NCBI RefSeq assembly: GCF_023634865.1
Contig: NZ_JAMLJN010000007.1
Span: forward strand, 83,707 to 147,706
Length of the DNA: 64,000 nucleotides
Direction: 5' to 3'
DNA from: Flavobacterium fragile
GTDB taxonomy: Bacteria > Bacteroidota > Bacteroidia > Flavobacteriales > Flavobacteriaceae
Every line of letters starts with the position of its first letter. Position 1 is the first letter of the stretch. The translations under genes and the position numbers were made by a program. The notes beneath the pieces are model-generated. The model had not been told where the DNA came from. It made no database searches and was given only the letters and a program-made list of their open reading frames with translations. Below are positions 31,960-42,096 of the stretch, one piece after another.

Positions 31960-33752
31960 AACACATTAGAAATTTTTGCATTATTGCACACATTGACCAC
32001 GGAAAAAGTACGTTAGCCGACAGATTGTTGAGTGCTACACAAACCGTTTCGGCTCGCGAAGAAAAAGCCCAGTTGCTAGATAACATGGACTTAGAGCGCG
32101 AACGTGGGATTACCATAAAAAGTCACGCCATTCAAATGGAGTACAAATACAAAGGAGAAGATTATATCTTAAACTTAATTGACACTCCAGGTCACGTGGA
32201 TTTCTCGTATGAGGTTTCTCGTTCGATTGCGGCTTGTGAAGGTGCTTTGTTGATTGTTGATGCAGCGCAAAGTATTCAGGCGCAAACGATTTCGAATTTA
32301 TATTTAGCGTTAGAAAATGACTTGGAGATTATTCCTGTTTTAAACAAAGTGGATTTACCAAGTGCTAATCCAGAGGAAGTAAGTGATGATATTATTGATT
32401 TATTAGGATGTAAATTGGAAGATATTATTCATGCTTCTGGAAAAACAGGTTTTGGTGTTGAAAATATTTTGGCAGCTATTATTGAGAAAATTCCAGCTCC
32501 AAAAGGAGATCCAAACGAACCGCTTCAAGCGTTGATTTTCGATTCGCATTACAATCCTTTCAGAGGTATTGAAGTTATTTTCCGTGTACTTAACGGAGAA
32601 ATCAAAAAAGGGCAGAAGATTAAATTCATGGCTACTGGGAATGAATATTATGCAGATGAAGTTGGAACATTGAAATTAAATCAAGTTCCAAAAAATGTAA
32701 TTTCGACTGGAGATGTTGGATACTTAGTTTCAGGAATTAAAGAAGCAAAAGAAGTAAAAGTAGGAGATACCATAACAGATGCTAAAGAGCCAACTCAAAA
32801 TGCCATTTTAGGATTTGAAGATGTTAAACCAATGGTTTTCGCTGGAATTTATCCCGTAGATACTGAAGATTATGAAGACTTGCGTGCTTCGATGGAAAAA
32901 TTACAATTGAACGATGCTTCATTGGTTTTTCAAGCGGAAAGTTCGGCAGCTTTAGGATTTGGTTTCCGTTGTGGATTCTTAGGAATGTTACACATGGAAA
33001 TTATTCAAGAGCGCTTAGAGCGTGAGTTTGATATGACCGTAATTACTACGGTTCCTAACGTTTCGTATCATGCGTTTACTAAAAAAGAGCCTGAAACAAT
33101 TTTAATTGTAAACAACCCTTCGGATTTACCAGAGCCTTCAAAATTAGATAGAGTAGAAGAGCCCTACATCAAAGCAACTATCATTACAAAATCAGATTTC
33201 GTAGGAAACGTAATGAGTTTGTGTATCGAAAAACGAGGTTTAATTACAAATCAAACCTATTTAACAACAGAGCGTGTTGAATTGAATTTCGACATGCCAT
33301 TGGCGGAAATCGTATTTGATTTTTACGATAGATTAAAAACCGTTTCTAAAGGATATGCTTCTTTTGATTACCATCCAATAGGAATGCGCGAATCGAAATT
33401 AGTGCGTTTGGATGTTTTATTAAACGCACAACCAGTAGATGCGCTTTCGGCTTTGATTCACGAAAGTAATGCTTATAACATTGGTAAAAAAATGTGTGAG
33501 AAGCTGAAAGAATTAATCCCAAGACAACAGTTTGATATTCCAATTCAGGCGGCTATTGGTGCAAAAGTTATCGCTCGTGAAACAATTAAAGCATTGAGAA
33601 AAGATGTTACTGCAAAATGTTACGGTGGTGATATCTCACGTAAACGTAAACTTTTAGAAAAACAGAAAAAAGGTAAAAAACGTATGCGTCAGGTTGGAAA
33701 TGTGGAAATTCCTCAAGAAGCATTTATGGCGGTTTTGAAGTTAAACGATTAA
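31956..33752 (+). CDS. lepA: Elongation factor 4
   Basis: A 598-aa ribosome-associated GTPase. G1 is [13 protein letters not shown] (residues about 11-23), the switch/effector [13 protein letters not shown]3 [15 protein letters not shown], and G4 [11 protein letters not shown]. The LepA-specific C-terminal domain ends in [21 protein letters not shown], a hallmark separating it from EF-G. Known roles are in translation under stress and in ribosome biogenesis. The ATG at 31956 overlaps the stop of the upstream short ORF. A terminator follows. Confidence 0.96.
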   Translation: MKHIRNFCIIAHIDHGKSTLADRLLSATQTVSAREEKAQLLDNMDLERERGITIKSHAIQMEYKYKGEDYILNLIDTPGHVDFSYEVSRSIAACEGALLIVDAAQSIQAQTISNLYLALENDLEIIPVLNKVDLPSANPEEVSDDIIDLLGCKLEDIIHASGKTGFGVENILAAIIEKIPAPKGDPNEPLQALIFDSHYNPFRGIEVIFRVLNGEIKKGQKIKFMATGNEYYADEVGTLKLNQVPKNVISTGDVGYLVSGIKEAKEVKVGDTITDAKEPTQNAILGFEDVKPMVFAGIYPVDTEDYEDLRASMEKLQLNDASLVFQAESSAALGFGFRCGFLGMLHMEIIQERLEREFDMTVITTVPNVSYHAFTKKEPETILIVNNPSDLPEPSKLDRVEEPYIKATIITKSDFVGNVMSLCIEKRGLITNQTYLTTERVELNFDMPLAEIVFDFYDRLKTVSKGYASFDYHPIGMRESKLVRLDVLLNAQPVDALSALIHESNAYNIGKKMCEKLKELIPRQQFDIPIQAAIGAKVIARETIKALRKDVTAKCYGGDISRKRKLLEKQKKGKKRMRQVGNVEIPQEAFMAVLKLND

Positions 33753-33769
33753 AAGATTTCATAATAATT

Positions 33770-33805
33770 AAAGCTTAAATATTATCAAATATTTAAGCTT
33801 TTTTA
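33770..33805 (+). terminator. Terminator of lepA
   Basis: AAAGCTTAAATATT, loop ATCA, AATATTTAAGCTTT, then TTTAT. Confidence 0.8.
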
Positions 33806-33867
33806 TTTGCTGATAAATATTTTGTTTTTTTATTACCTTTAACTCAAATGATTAAATCCAATTGATC

Positions 33868-36800
33868 TTGAAAAACTTACTTTTAATATTGGTCTTATTA
33901 TGTTCAACTTATACTTTTTCACAAGGGATAACGGTTGATGATACCACAAATTCTCCTTCACAATTAGTTGATTTATTGTTAGGTAATTCCTGTGTTCAGG
34001 TTTCTAATATTTCGGTTTCTTCTACTCAAGCAGTGGCTTACTTTAACCAAAATGGTTCTTCTTTTCCTATTTCTGAGGGAATAATTATTAGAAACGGAGT
34101 AGCAACATACACACAAGGACCTTATACAGGGACTAATTTGAGTAGTGCTGTTACAGTTTCCGGAGATTCTTTTTTACAAACGTTAAGTAATAACAATGGA
34201 GGAACAAGTCCAATTGTGAATGCTGAATATCTTGAGTTTGATTTTATTCCGATTTCTAATAGTTTTAGTTTTGATTTTTTATTTGCCTCTAATGAATATG
34301 GTTTTTATCAATGTGAATTCAGTGATGTTTTCGCATTTGTCTTAACCGATTTATCTTCTGGTGTATCAACTAATCTAGCGGTTATCCCCGGTTCAAGTAC
34401 ACCAGTAACGGTAACTACAATAAGAAATAGTATTTATAATGATCCAGCAAGTCCAAGTAATAGTTGTGCTTCTGTTAATCCAATATTTTTTGACGCATAT
34501 AATGTTGGAAATCCTTCTTCAGCATTAAATATGCGGGGACAAACTGTTGTTATGAATGCTTCTTCAGCGGTTGTTCCAAATACTCCTTATAGAATTCGAT
34601 TGGTGATTGGTGATTATGCTAATTCCGGTTTTGACTCTGCGGTTTTTTTAGCAGCGGGAAGTTTTACTACAACTTTAGATCTTGGACCAGATCAAATAAT
34701 ATGTTCTGGTGATACCGTTCAGCTGAATACAAATCTTGATAATACTTATACCTATACTTGGTTTGAAAATGGAAATCCGATTCCTGGCGAAACGAATTCA
34801 ACTTATACTGTTACTCAAGCAGGAACTTTTTCAGTAGAAGCGGTTAGAGGATCTTGTGTAATCACAGATACTGTTATCTTCAATGATCTAGCTGTTTCAA
34901 ACCCCTTGAACTTGTTTACATGTAATACAGGTGCAACTACTTATAATTTTGATCTCACAGTCAATAATGAAGCAATACTAGGCATTGATTCTCTAGTTTA
35001 CGATGTTTTCTATTATGAATCTCAAACAGATATGATAGCAAATAATCCAATTCCCAACGGAAATCTAGTGGCTTATCCCAGCTCAGGAGGTCAAACAATT
35101 TATATTAAAGTTTTTAACACTATAACCGGAAATTTTTGCGATGCTGAATATACTTTTGATTTAATAGTAACTAATACAGTTCAAGCTTCTGATCCTAACC
35201 CAATTCTTATTTGTGAAAGTCCTGGAAATACCTTTTATAGTTTTACAAGTGCTACAACAGATGAAGTTTTGAACGGTCTATCACCAACTAATTATTCGAT
35301 AACTTATCATAATTCGTTAACAGATGCAAATATTGGTATTAATCCAATTTCATTTATAACTATTCCAAATGGAACATCATCAGTTTTAATTGGTATTCGA
35401 ATGCAGGATGTTTCAAATCCAAATTGTTACGATGTTACTTCTTTAACAATCACTGTAAATCCCCTTCCAGCGGTGGATGATATTCCAAATCCTACAGAAT
35501 GTAGCCAATTTACTTTACCTTCTATAGTTAATGGAACCTATTATCTTCTGCCTGGTGGACCTACAACCCCAGGTCAGGTGCAATACAATGCAGGCGATAT
35601 TTTAGTAGATGGCGGTACCTATTACATTTTTTCTGGGCCAGATACTAATGGATGTACAAATCAATCTAGTTTTAATCTTACCTTGATTGATGAATATGTA
35701 TTGCCATTAGATTATTGTGGAACATTCATTGTTCCTGTGCCACTACAAAATATAGGTAATTTTTATACTCAGCCCGGAGGTCCTTCAGGAACAGGTACTA
35801 TTGTTCCTTCAGGAACAGAATATGTAAATACAAATTCAAGTACTTTAACGCAAACATTGTATTACTATGCTGAAATTGATGGTGTTTTTTGTAGAGATGA
35901 ACAATTTATAGTTTCTATACACCCATTACCATTGGTTGACAATCCCGCAGATGTGGTAACCTGTGATAGTTATGTTTTACCTCCTTTGTCAAATGGCAAC
36001 TATTTTTCTGGACCAAATGGCACAGGAATTCCTTTGTTTGCTGGTGATGTTATAAGTGTTAATGGACCTAATTTTCCAGGAATTTATTATGTTTATAATC
36101 AATTGGCGCATACTACAAGTGCTGGTACAACCGGAAATTGTTCGCTTCAAAACGATTTTAGAATTGATTTAGTAGATACTACTGTTTTTACCAACGTGTC
36201 AGGATGTGGTGTTTATTCATTACCACCAGTTTCTTTTGGAGGATATTACACAGCGCCTAATGGGGGTGGAACACAAATTACTAATTTGAATATAACCACT
36301 TCTCAAGTAGTATATTATTTTACAAATACTACTACGATGCCAAATTGTACTTCTAATTTAAATTATAATATTACAATTCACCCTAGACCTTTAGTAGATG
36401 TAATTCCTAGCGGAACTTATTGTGGAGAATTTGTTTTACCAATTCTTAACAATGGAACGTATTACACATTGTCTGGAGGCCCATCAGTGATTGGTCAAAG
36501 ACAATTGTTTCCAGGTAACAGGATAGATTTGTCTGGAGTAAACTTAGCTCCAGGAACTTATTTTATTTATAACGGACCTGATGCTAATGGATGTGATAAC
36601 GAATCGAGTTTTACAATTTCTTTAAATCCATTTCCTCCAACAGATAATGTTATTAGTAGAACAGAATGTAATCCTTACACTATTCCTTCGCCAGTTAATG
36701 GAGTTGTTTATACTGCACCAGGTGGGCCAAACGGAGGAGGAACAATTGTTTCTTCAACAGAAGTATTTAGTAGCACTCAGACGTTTTACTTATATAACAT

Positions 36801-38127
36801 CAATAATTCAACAGGTTGTGAAATCAATCGACCTTTCACGGTAACTTTTAATGGAATCAATTTACCTGATTATACAAATGTGAATATTTGTGAGTTTGAT
36901 AATTATCAATTACCTCCACTAACTCATGTGGCTCCTACACCTTTTAATTATTCTGTTGGATATTTTTATGATTCCAATGGTGTAAACCCTGTGCCGCCTG
37001 GAACAGTTTTTAATACGCCTAATACCACAACAACTATTTATGTTTATGCAGTAAATGGAGATAGAATAATCTGTACTCAACAGGATAGTTTTGATGTTAT
37101 TGTTTCAGAAACTCCTAATCTTACGGCCTTAAATTTGGTGTTTGATACGGAAGAGTGTGGAAATTATATTTTACCAACTTTACCAACAACAAATTACAAT
37201 ATAGGTTACTATTCGCAATCAGGTGGTAATCCAGCAAATTTAATTACGAATTTTAATATTTCTACTCCTGGTACTTATACATATTATGTGTATGCTTCAG
37301 CTATCGGAAATCCAAATTGTAACGACGAAATTTCATTTACTTTCACAGTCCATCCTTTACGTAATATTACGATTCGAGGTGGCATTATTTGCGTAGATCC
37401 TTTAACAGGTGATACTCTAAGAACGTTTACGATGAATTCGGGATTAAGTCCATCTCAGTTTACTGTAAATTGGTTTTTGAATGGAATTTTAATGGGAACA
37501 GGGCCAACTTATACAGCCTCGCAAGCTGGTGATTATACAGTTGAATTTATTAAACTAACTCCCGATGTAGGTGCCAACTGTAATTTTAATCCAACTACAG
37601 TAACAATTACTCAGTCAGGACCTGCTGTTGCTGATTTTGAGGTAAGTACTCCATTTGAGAACAATACTTTCATTACCGTAAATATAACAGGAGGCTATGG
37701 TGATTATTCGTATCAGTTAATTAACGCTAATGGGTATACTTCCGAATTCCAATCTAGCAATGTTTTTACTAATTTGACTTCAGGCCAATACTACATAAAT
37801 ATTTATGATGTTGAAGCTGGATGTGCTCCCACAATGATTGGTCCAATTTACATTATTAATTATCCAAATTATTTCACGCCAAATGAAGATGGTATAAATG
37901 ATACTTGGAATATTTGGGATCTGTACCAACAACCTGATGCAGTGATTACTATTTTTGATCGTTATGGCAAATTCTTGAAACAAATGTCGCCAACTAGTTC
38001 TGGTTGGGATGGAACTCTCAATGGAGAGAAATTGCCTTCAACGGATTATTGGTTTACAGTTGAATATTTGCCACAGAATAGTACTACAAAACATATTTTT
38101 AAAGCCCATTTTTCTTTGAAACGATAA
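33868..38127 (+). CDS. Large secreted adhesin-like protein, T9SS type B
   Basis: A 1419-aa cell-surface protein. The signal peptide (residues 1-19, KNLLLILVLLCSTYTFSQ) begins at a TTG at 33868; no in-frame ATG is near, so a TTG start is likely. Then a choice-of-anchor L domain (about 20-270, with SEGIIIRNG and FLFASNEYGFYQ), an Ig-like part (about 270-540), then about eight related modules of 70-85 residues (C..Y.LP, YYT.PGG, late Cys, P.P.VD; bases 35490-37365). The C-terminal about 90 residues (NYPNYFTPNEDGINDTW onward) are the gliding-motility-type sorting domain, which directs export by the type IX secretion system. It is probably displayed or released as an adhesin. Confidence 0.88.
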   Translation: MKNLLLILVLLCSTYTFSQGITVDDTTNSPSQLVDLLLGNSCVQVSNISVSSTQAVAYFNQNGSSFPISEGIIIRNGVATYTQGPYTGTNLSSAVTVSGDSFLQTLSNNNGGTSPIVNAEYLEFDFIPISNSFSFDFLFASNEYGFYQCEFSDVFAFVLTDLSSGVSTNLAVIPGSSTPVTVTTIRNSIYNDPASPSNSCASVNPIFFDAYNVGNPSSALNMRGQTVVMNASSAVVPNTPYRIRLVIGDYANSGFDSAVFLAAGSFTTTLDLGPDQIICSGDTVQLNTNLDNTYTYTWFENGNPIPGETNSTYTVTQAGTFSVEAVRGSCVITDTVIFNDLAVSNPLNLFTCNTGATTYNFDLTVNNEAILGIDSLVYDVFYYESQTDMIANNPIPNGNLVAYPSSGGQTIYIKVFNTITGNFCDAEYTFDLIVTNTVQASDPNPILICESPGNTFYSFTSATTDEVLNGLSPTNYSITYHNSLTDANIGINPISFITIPNGTSSVLIGIRMQDVSNPNCYDVTSLTITVNPLPAVDDIPNPTECSQFTLPSIVNGTYYLLPGGPTTPGQVQYNAGDILVDGGTYYIFSGPDTNGCTNQSSFNLTLIDEYVLPLDYCGTFIVPVPLQNIGNFYTQPGGPSGTGTIVPSGTEYVNTNSSTLTQTLYYYAEIDGVFCRDEQFIVSIHPLPLVDNPADVVTCDSYVLPPLSNGNYFSGPNGTGIPLFAGDVISVNGPNFPGIYYVYNQLAHTTSAGTTGNCSLQNDFRIDLVDTTVFTNVSGCGVYSLPPVSFGGYYTAPNGGGTQITNLNITTSQVVYYFTNTTTMPNCTSNLNYNITIHPRPLVDVIPSGTYCGEFVLPILNNGTYYTLSGGPSVIGQRQLFPGNRIDLSGVNLAPGTYFIYNGPDANGCDNESSFTISLNPFPPTDNVISRTECNPYTIPSPVNGVVYTAPGGPNGGGTIVSSTEVFSSTQTFYLYNINNSTGCEINRPFTVTFNGINLPDYTNVNICEFDNYQLPPLTHVAPTPFNYSVGYFYDSNGVNPVPPGTVFNTPNTTTTIYVYAVNGDRIICTQQDSFDVIVSETPNLTALNLVFDTEECGNYILPTLPTTNYNIGYYSQSGGNPANLITNFNISTPGTYTYYVYASAIGNPNCNDEISFTFTVHPLRNITIRGGIICVDPLTGDTLRTFTMNSGLSPSQFTVNWFLNGILMGTGPTYTASQAGDYTVEFIKLTPDVGANCNFNPTTVTITQSGPAVADFEVSTPFENNTFITVNITGGYGDYSYQLINANGYTSEFQSSNVFTNLTSGQYYINIYDVEAGCAPTMIGPIYIINYPNYFTPNEDGINDTWNIWDLYQQPDAVITIFDRYGKFLKQMSPTSSGWDGTLNGEKLPSTDYWFTVEYLPQNSTTKHIFKAHFSLKR

Positions 38128-38160
38128 TTTATTAACATTAACAATTGACTCATTTTCTTT

Positions 38161-38186
38161 TTGTAAAAGTTACGGTAACTTTACAA
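38161..38186 (+). promoter_or_regulatory. Dyad abutting the umuC start
   Basis: TTGTAAAAGTTAC-G-GTAACTTTACAA (38161-38186): AGTTAC and GTAACT are perfect arms about a central G, and the flanks TTGTAAA/TTTACAA extend the symmetry with one extra A on the left. It ends one base before the umuC ATG, a position where a bound repressor would block transcription or translation. A role as a damage-response operator is an inference; I know of no defined box in this group that it matches. Confidence 0.5.
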
Positions 38187-38187
38187 A

Positions 38188-39456
38188 ATGTATGCTTTAG
38201 TCGATTGTAATAACTTTTACGTTTCTTGCGAGCGTGTTTTTCAGCCACAATTAAATGGCAAACCTGTTGTGGTTTTGTCTAATAATGATGGTTGTATAAT
38301 TTCGCGTAGTAATGAAGCAAAAACATTAGGAATTCCTATGGGTGCGCCCGAGTTTCAAGTTCGAGATTTGATAAATCAACATGATATTCGCGTTTTTTCT
38401 TCCAATTATGCTTTATATGGTGATTTGAGCCATCGGGTGATGAAAATCCTTGAAAGTTATACACCCAATGTTGAAGTTTACAGTATCGATGAAGCCTTTT
38501 TGAATTTTTCAGGAATGACGATTCCCGATCTCAACATGTATGGTGCCGAAATCCAACACAGAATTCTGAAATGGTTAAGTATTCCTATTGGAATCGGCTT
38601 TGCGCCCACAAAAGCACTTTCAAAAGTAGCTAATAAAATTGCTAAGAAGTTTCCAGAACGTACAAATGGAATCTATGTTATCGATACCGACGAAAAACGA
38701 ATTAAAGCCTTAAAATGGACTAAAATTGAAGATGTATGGGGTGTTGGTTTTCGTCTTACCAAAAAAATGAAAGCAAAAAACATCAATACAGCTTATGATT
38801 TCACACTATCTCATAATGAAACTTTCATTCGCAAAGAAATGGGAGTGGTAGGAATACGATTGAAGTATGAGTTAGAAGGAAAATCTGTTTTAGAAATGGA
38901 AGAGCCTAAGGCAAAAAAAAATATCGCTGTGACGAGAAGTTTTGAGAAAGATATTACAGATTTTAATGAGCTTAAAGAGCGAGTTGTGACTTTTGCTTCG
39001 GTTTGTTCTGAAAAGTTACGTAAGCAAAATTCCTGTTGCAATGCGGTCATTCTGTACTTGCGAAAAGATAAATTCAAAACCATTAATGGCGAACGTTATA
39101 GCTTTTATCGCATGCAAACGTTACCTTTTCCTTCCAACACTTCTTTCTCAATTAGTCAAACAGCTATAAGGATGTTGAAGGAATTGTATCAAGAAGGAAC
39201 TGCCTATAAGAAAGCGGGTGTTATTGTGTCAGAAATTGTTTCTGATTCACAACGTCAATTTAAACTTTTTGACGAGGAGAATCCTAAATATCAAAAAATA
39301 ATGGAAGTTATGGATGCGGTTCAGGCTAAAACAGGTGAGCGTAAGCTTAGATTAGCGTCACAAGATTTAAAACGTACTTGGAAAATGAAACAGAATCATT
39401 TGTCCAATCGATATACAACAAATTTTAACGAATTACTAGAAGTAAAATGCAAGTAA
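38188..39456 (+). CDS. umuC: Y-family DNA polymerase, UmuC-like
   Basis: A 422-aa translesion polymerase. The palm motifs are MYALVDCNNFYVSCERVF (start) and YSIDEAFLNFSG (about residues 95-106), with the catalytic acidic residues; the fingers segment VVVLSNNDGCIISRSNEAK is canonical for UmuC. The C-terminal DUF4113-like tail is present (ending near SNRYTTNFNELLEVK). It overlaps umuD by 10 bases. Gene order umuC-umuD is the reverse of E. coli. A dyad lies directly upstream. Confidence 0.93.
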   Translation: MYALVDCNNFYVSCERVFQPQLNGKPVVVLSNNDGCIISRSNEAKTLGIPMGAPEFQVRDLINQHDIRVFSSNYALYGDLSHRVMKILESYTPNVEVYSIDEAFLNFSGMTIPDLNMYGAEIQHRILKWLSIPIGIGFAPTKALSKVANKIAKKFPERTNGIYVIDTDEKRIKALKWTKIEDVWGVGFRLTKKMKAKNINTAYDFTLSHNETFIRKEMGVVGIRLKYELEGKSVLEMEEPKAKKNIAVTRSFEKDITDFNELKERVVTFASVCSEKLRKQNSCCNAVILYLRKDKFKTINGERYSFYRMQTLPFPSNTSFSISQTAIRMLKELYQEGTAYKKAGVIVSEIVSDSQRQFKLFDEENPKYQKIMEVMDAVQAKTGERKLRLASQDLKRTWKMKQNHLSNRYTTNFNELLEVKCK

Positions 39457-39884
39457 ATCAAAAAATAACTTTTTTTGTTCCTGATTTTCAAAATCCAATC
39501 GAAACTTCATTTATTACAAGTGAAATTAAAGCAGGATTTCCTTCGCCAGCCGCTGATTTTGAAGAATCAAAAGTGAGTTTAGACCATATGTTGATTAAGA
39601 ACAAGGAAGCTACCTTTTATGCTAAGGCAAGTGGGAATTCCATGATAGGTGCCGGGATTGATGATGGTGATATTTTAGTAATCGACCGAAGTCTCGAGCC
39701 AAGAAATAATGCAGTAGCAGTTTGTTTTATCGACGGAGAATTTACAGTAAAAAGAATTAAGAAAACAGATGAAGCTATTTTTTTAATGCCAGAAAATTCA
39801 AATTATACTCCTATTCAAATACAACCGCATAATGAATTTATAATTTGGGGAATAGTGACTTACGTGATAAAACAAATTAAATAA
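39447..39884 (+). CDS. umuD: UmuD-like LexA-family autoprotease
   Basis: A 145-aa self-cleaving accessory subunit of the UmuC polymerase. The cleavage site is A29-G30 in IKAGFPSPAADFEE (E. coli has Cys-Gly). The catalytic pair is S65 (ASGNSMIG) and K102 (GEFTVKRIK). The N-terminal arm is short (about 29 residues), with no winged-helix, so it is UmuD, not LexA. It overlaps umuC, and the two are co-transcribed and probably translationally coupled. A terminator follows. Confidence 0.93.
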   Translation: MQVNQKITFFVPDFQNPIETSFITSEIKAGFPSPAADFEESKVSLDHMLIKNKEATFYAKASGNSMIGAGIDDGDILVIDRSLEPRNNAVAVCFIDGEFTVKRIKKTDEAIFLMPENSNYTPIQIQPHNEFIIWGIVTYVIKQIK

Positions 39885-39919
39885 AAAAACGGCTATCTCG
39901 ATTAACGGATAGCCATTTT
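39885..39919. terminator. Bidirectional terminator
   Basis: A-run, GGCTATC 39891-39897, loop, GATAGCC 39908-39914, then T-run; between umuD and convergent ppiD-like gene. Confidence 0.8.
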
Positions 39920-39939
39920 TGTTGGATATAGTCTAACAC

Positions 39940-41997
39940 TTAGAAGTTAGCTCTGTTATCTTTAATTTCTGCTTTGTCTTTTAAAGCAATGAATGCTTTA
40001 GAGATAGCATAAGATTGATTTTGCATTTTATCTTGTGAGATATAAGTAGCATAACTTGGTACTTCAGGAGCTTTGGCAACAGCTTTTACTCTTACAACAT
40101 ACATACCTGAATTTCCTTCAATAATTTCTGAAGTTTTTCCTGCTGCTAATCCAAATGCTTTTCCAACTACTTTAGGTTCGTTACCAATGTTTGGAACAAT
40201 TGGTGCTTTTAATGACACTCCAGTAGCCATCTGAACTGATGCTCCAGATGCTTTAGCAATAGCTTCTAATGAATTCCCACTCATTTTTTTCTTAATGATT
40301 TCAGCCTTTTTCTGATTTTTTATTACAGGTTCTACTTGCTGTCTTGCAATATCGATTGGCAATAAACCTGTTTCGTTTTTGTCTTTTAATTTTGCAATAA
40401 CGAAACCTTGAGGGATATCAAAACGTCTAACATCTCCAATTTCAGTGTCCTTATTGAAAGACCATCTGATAATTTCTCTTTGAGATCCAATTCCTTGAAC
40501 GTACTCGTCGTATCCTTTTAAGTTAGTAGCAGGTATTACTTCAAATCCAGCTTTTTTAGCTACAGCAGCAAAATCTGTATTTTCATTTGCATCAGCTTCT
40601 AATTGACTTGCTTTTGCGTAAGTGGCATCAATTGTAGCATCTGAAGGTTCAATTTTTTGAGCAACAGTACCTAACAATACTGCATTATATTTATCCGTAA
40701 CTTTAATAACGTGGAAACCAAAATCAGTTTCTACAACCCCAATAGAACCGATAGCATTGTTAAACACGAAATCATTAAACTGAGGTACCATTTGTCCTGG
40801 AGTAATGTTGTCATATTCACCACCATTGTTTTTAGATCCTGGATCGTCAGAATTGGTCATTGCTAACATAGCAAAGTTACCTGGATTAGCTTTAGCCTGT
40901 GCTAATAAAGTATTTGCTAAAGCTTGTGCTTCTTCTTTAGTTCTAGTAGCAGTTGATTGAGGTGCTCCTTTGTAAGACAATAAGATGTGACTAGCTTTTG
41001 CACTTGCATTTGCTTTTCTTCCAACCATTTTAGAAATACACTGATGTCCTCCATAAACGTATGGTCCATAAACACTACCTACTGGTAAGTTAAATAAAGC
41101 TTCTTGATGCTCAACTGGTAATTGGTTTTTGGTTACATAAGTAGAATCAAATTTAATGTCTGAGTTTGCATTTACAAATTGTGCAATGTTAGAAACAGAA
41201 TCAAATTTTGATCTAACTTCATTAATAGAAGAAAGCATTGCTTGCTCATCTTCTTTAGAAGGTTTGTTTTCAACTAAAATGAAATCAACACTTGTAGTAT
41301 TATCAGATTTGTATTTTTTTGAATTTTTCTTCATGAAATCGATAATCTCAGCATCAGTAACTTTTACTTGATCATCATTTACAGTTGAGAAAGCAACAGT
41401 TACGTAGTCAAAATCTACTTTGTCATTTTCTAATTTATACTGGAATTTACCTTCTGCTTTAGTTGTATAAACGCCAGATTTGATCATCGTGTTATACATT
41501 TGCTCAACAGCGTATCTTTCTACATTTTTCTCAAATTCTTTCCACTGCATCCATTCTGTTTGATCTGGTGCATTTTTGATTCCTTTTAAATATTCTTTAA
41601 ATTTGTTTTCATCAAATAACCCAGCGGCATTCAAAAATCTTGGATTTTGAGATAAATTTGGATTTTGCTTGATGATATTGATTAATTGTTCGCTACCAAT
41701 TTTTAATCCTAATTTTTCAAACTCTTCGGTAAGGATAATTTTTCTTAGTTCTTGTTCCCATGCACTATTTAGAGCTTGAGTAGAAGTTGTTCCTTGACCT
41801 TGTTGTTCAATCATTGCAACATTTTTCATAAATTCTTGAGCGTCAATGTCGGTTCCGTTAACAGAACCTACGTTGTTTGCATCTGAATTGAATGTTCCGC
41901 TTTGAATTACATCTGCTAATACAAACGAAAACAATGCTAAAGCAATGATAATAATTAGGAAGAATGAACGTTGTCTAATTTTAGATAAAACTGCCAT
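39940..41997 (-). CDS. PpiD/SurA-like peptidylprolyl isomerase
   Basis: A 685-aa periplasmic foldase anchored by an N-terminal membrane segment (FFLIIIIALALFSFVLAD, residues about 12-29). A SurA N-like chaperone region (30-300) is followed by a parvulin rotamase domain (about 335-445: KASHILLSYKG, DDPGSKNNGGEYDNI, ETDFGFHVIKVTDKY) and a second degenerate parvulin-like region. It assists outer-membrane protein folding at the inner-membrane exit site. It is the last gene of a leftward envelope series coaX-barrel-lptC-small ORF-CNNM-ppiD. Confidence 0.9.
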   Translation of the reverse strand: MAVLSKIRQRSFFLIIIIALALFSFVLADVIQSGTFNSDANNVGSVNGTDIDAQEFMKNVAMIEQQGQGTTSTQALNSAWEQELRKIILTEEFEKLGLKIGSEQLINIIKQNPNLSQNPRFLNAAGLFDENKFKEYLKGIKNAPDQTEWMQWKEFEKNVERYAVEQMYNTMIKSGVYTTKAEGKFQYKLENDKVDFDYVTVAFSTVNDDQVKVTDAEIIDFMKKNSKKYKSDNTTSVDFILVENKPSKEDEQAMLSSINEVRSKFDSVSNIAQFVNANSDIKFDSTYVTKNQLPVEHQEALFNLPVGSVYGPYVYGGHQCISKMVGRKANASAKASHILLSYKGAPQSTATRTKEEAQALANTLLAQAKANPGNFAMLAMTNSDDPGSKNNGGEYDNITPGQMVPQFNDFVFNNAIGSIGVVETDFGFHVIKVTDKYNAVLLGTVAQKIEPSDATIDATYAKASQLEADANENTDFAAVAKKAGFEVIPATNLKGYDEYVQGIGSQREIIRWSFNKDTEIGDVRRFDIPQGFVIAKLKDKNETGLLPIDIARQQVEPVIKNQKKAEIIKKKMSGNSLEAIAKASGASVQMATGVSLKAPIVPNIGNEPKVVGKAFGLAAGKTSEIIEGNSGMYVVRVKAVAKAPEVPSYATYISQDKMQNQSYAISKAFIALKDKAEIKDNRANF

Positions 41998-42096
41998 TTT
42001 TATTTGTGTTTAATTTTTTTCAGAGGGCGAAAATACAATTATCTATTTAATAATAAAATAGTAAACTCATATTTTACTTTATTTTTTTAAAGATTT

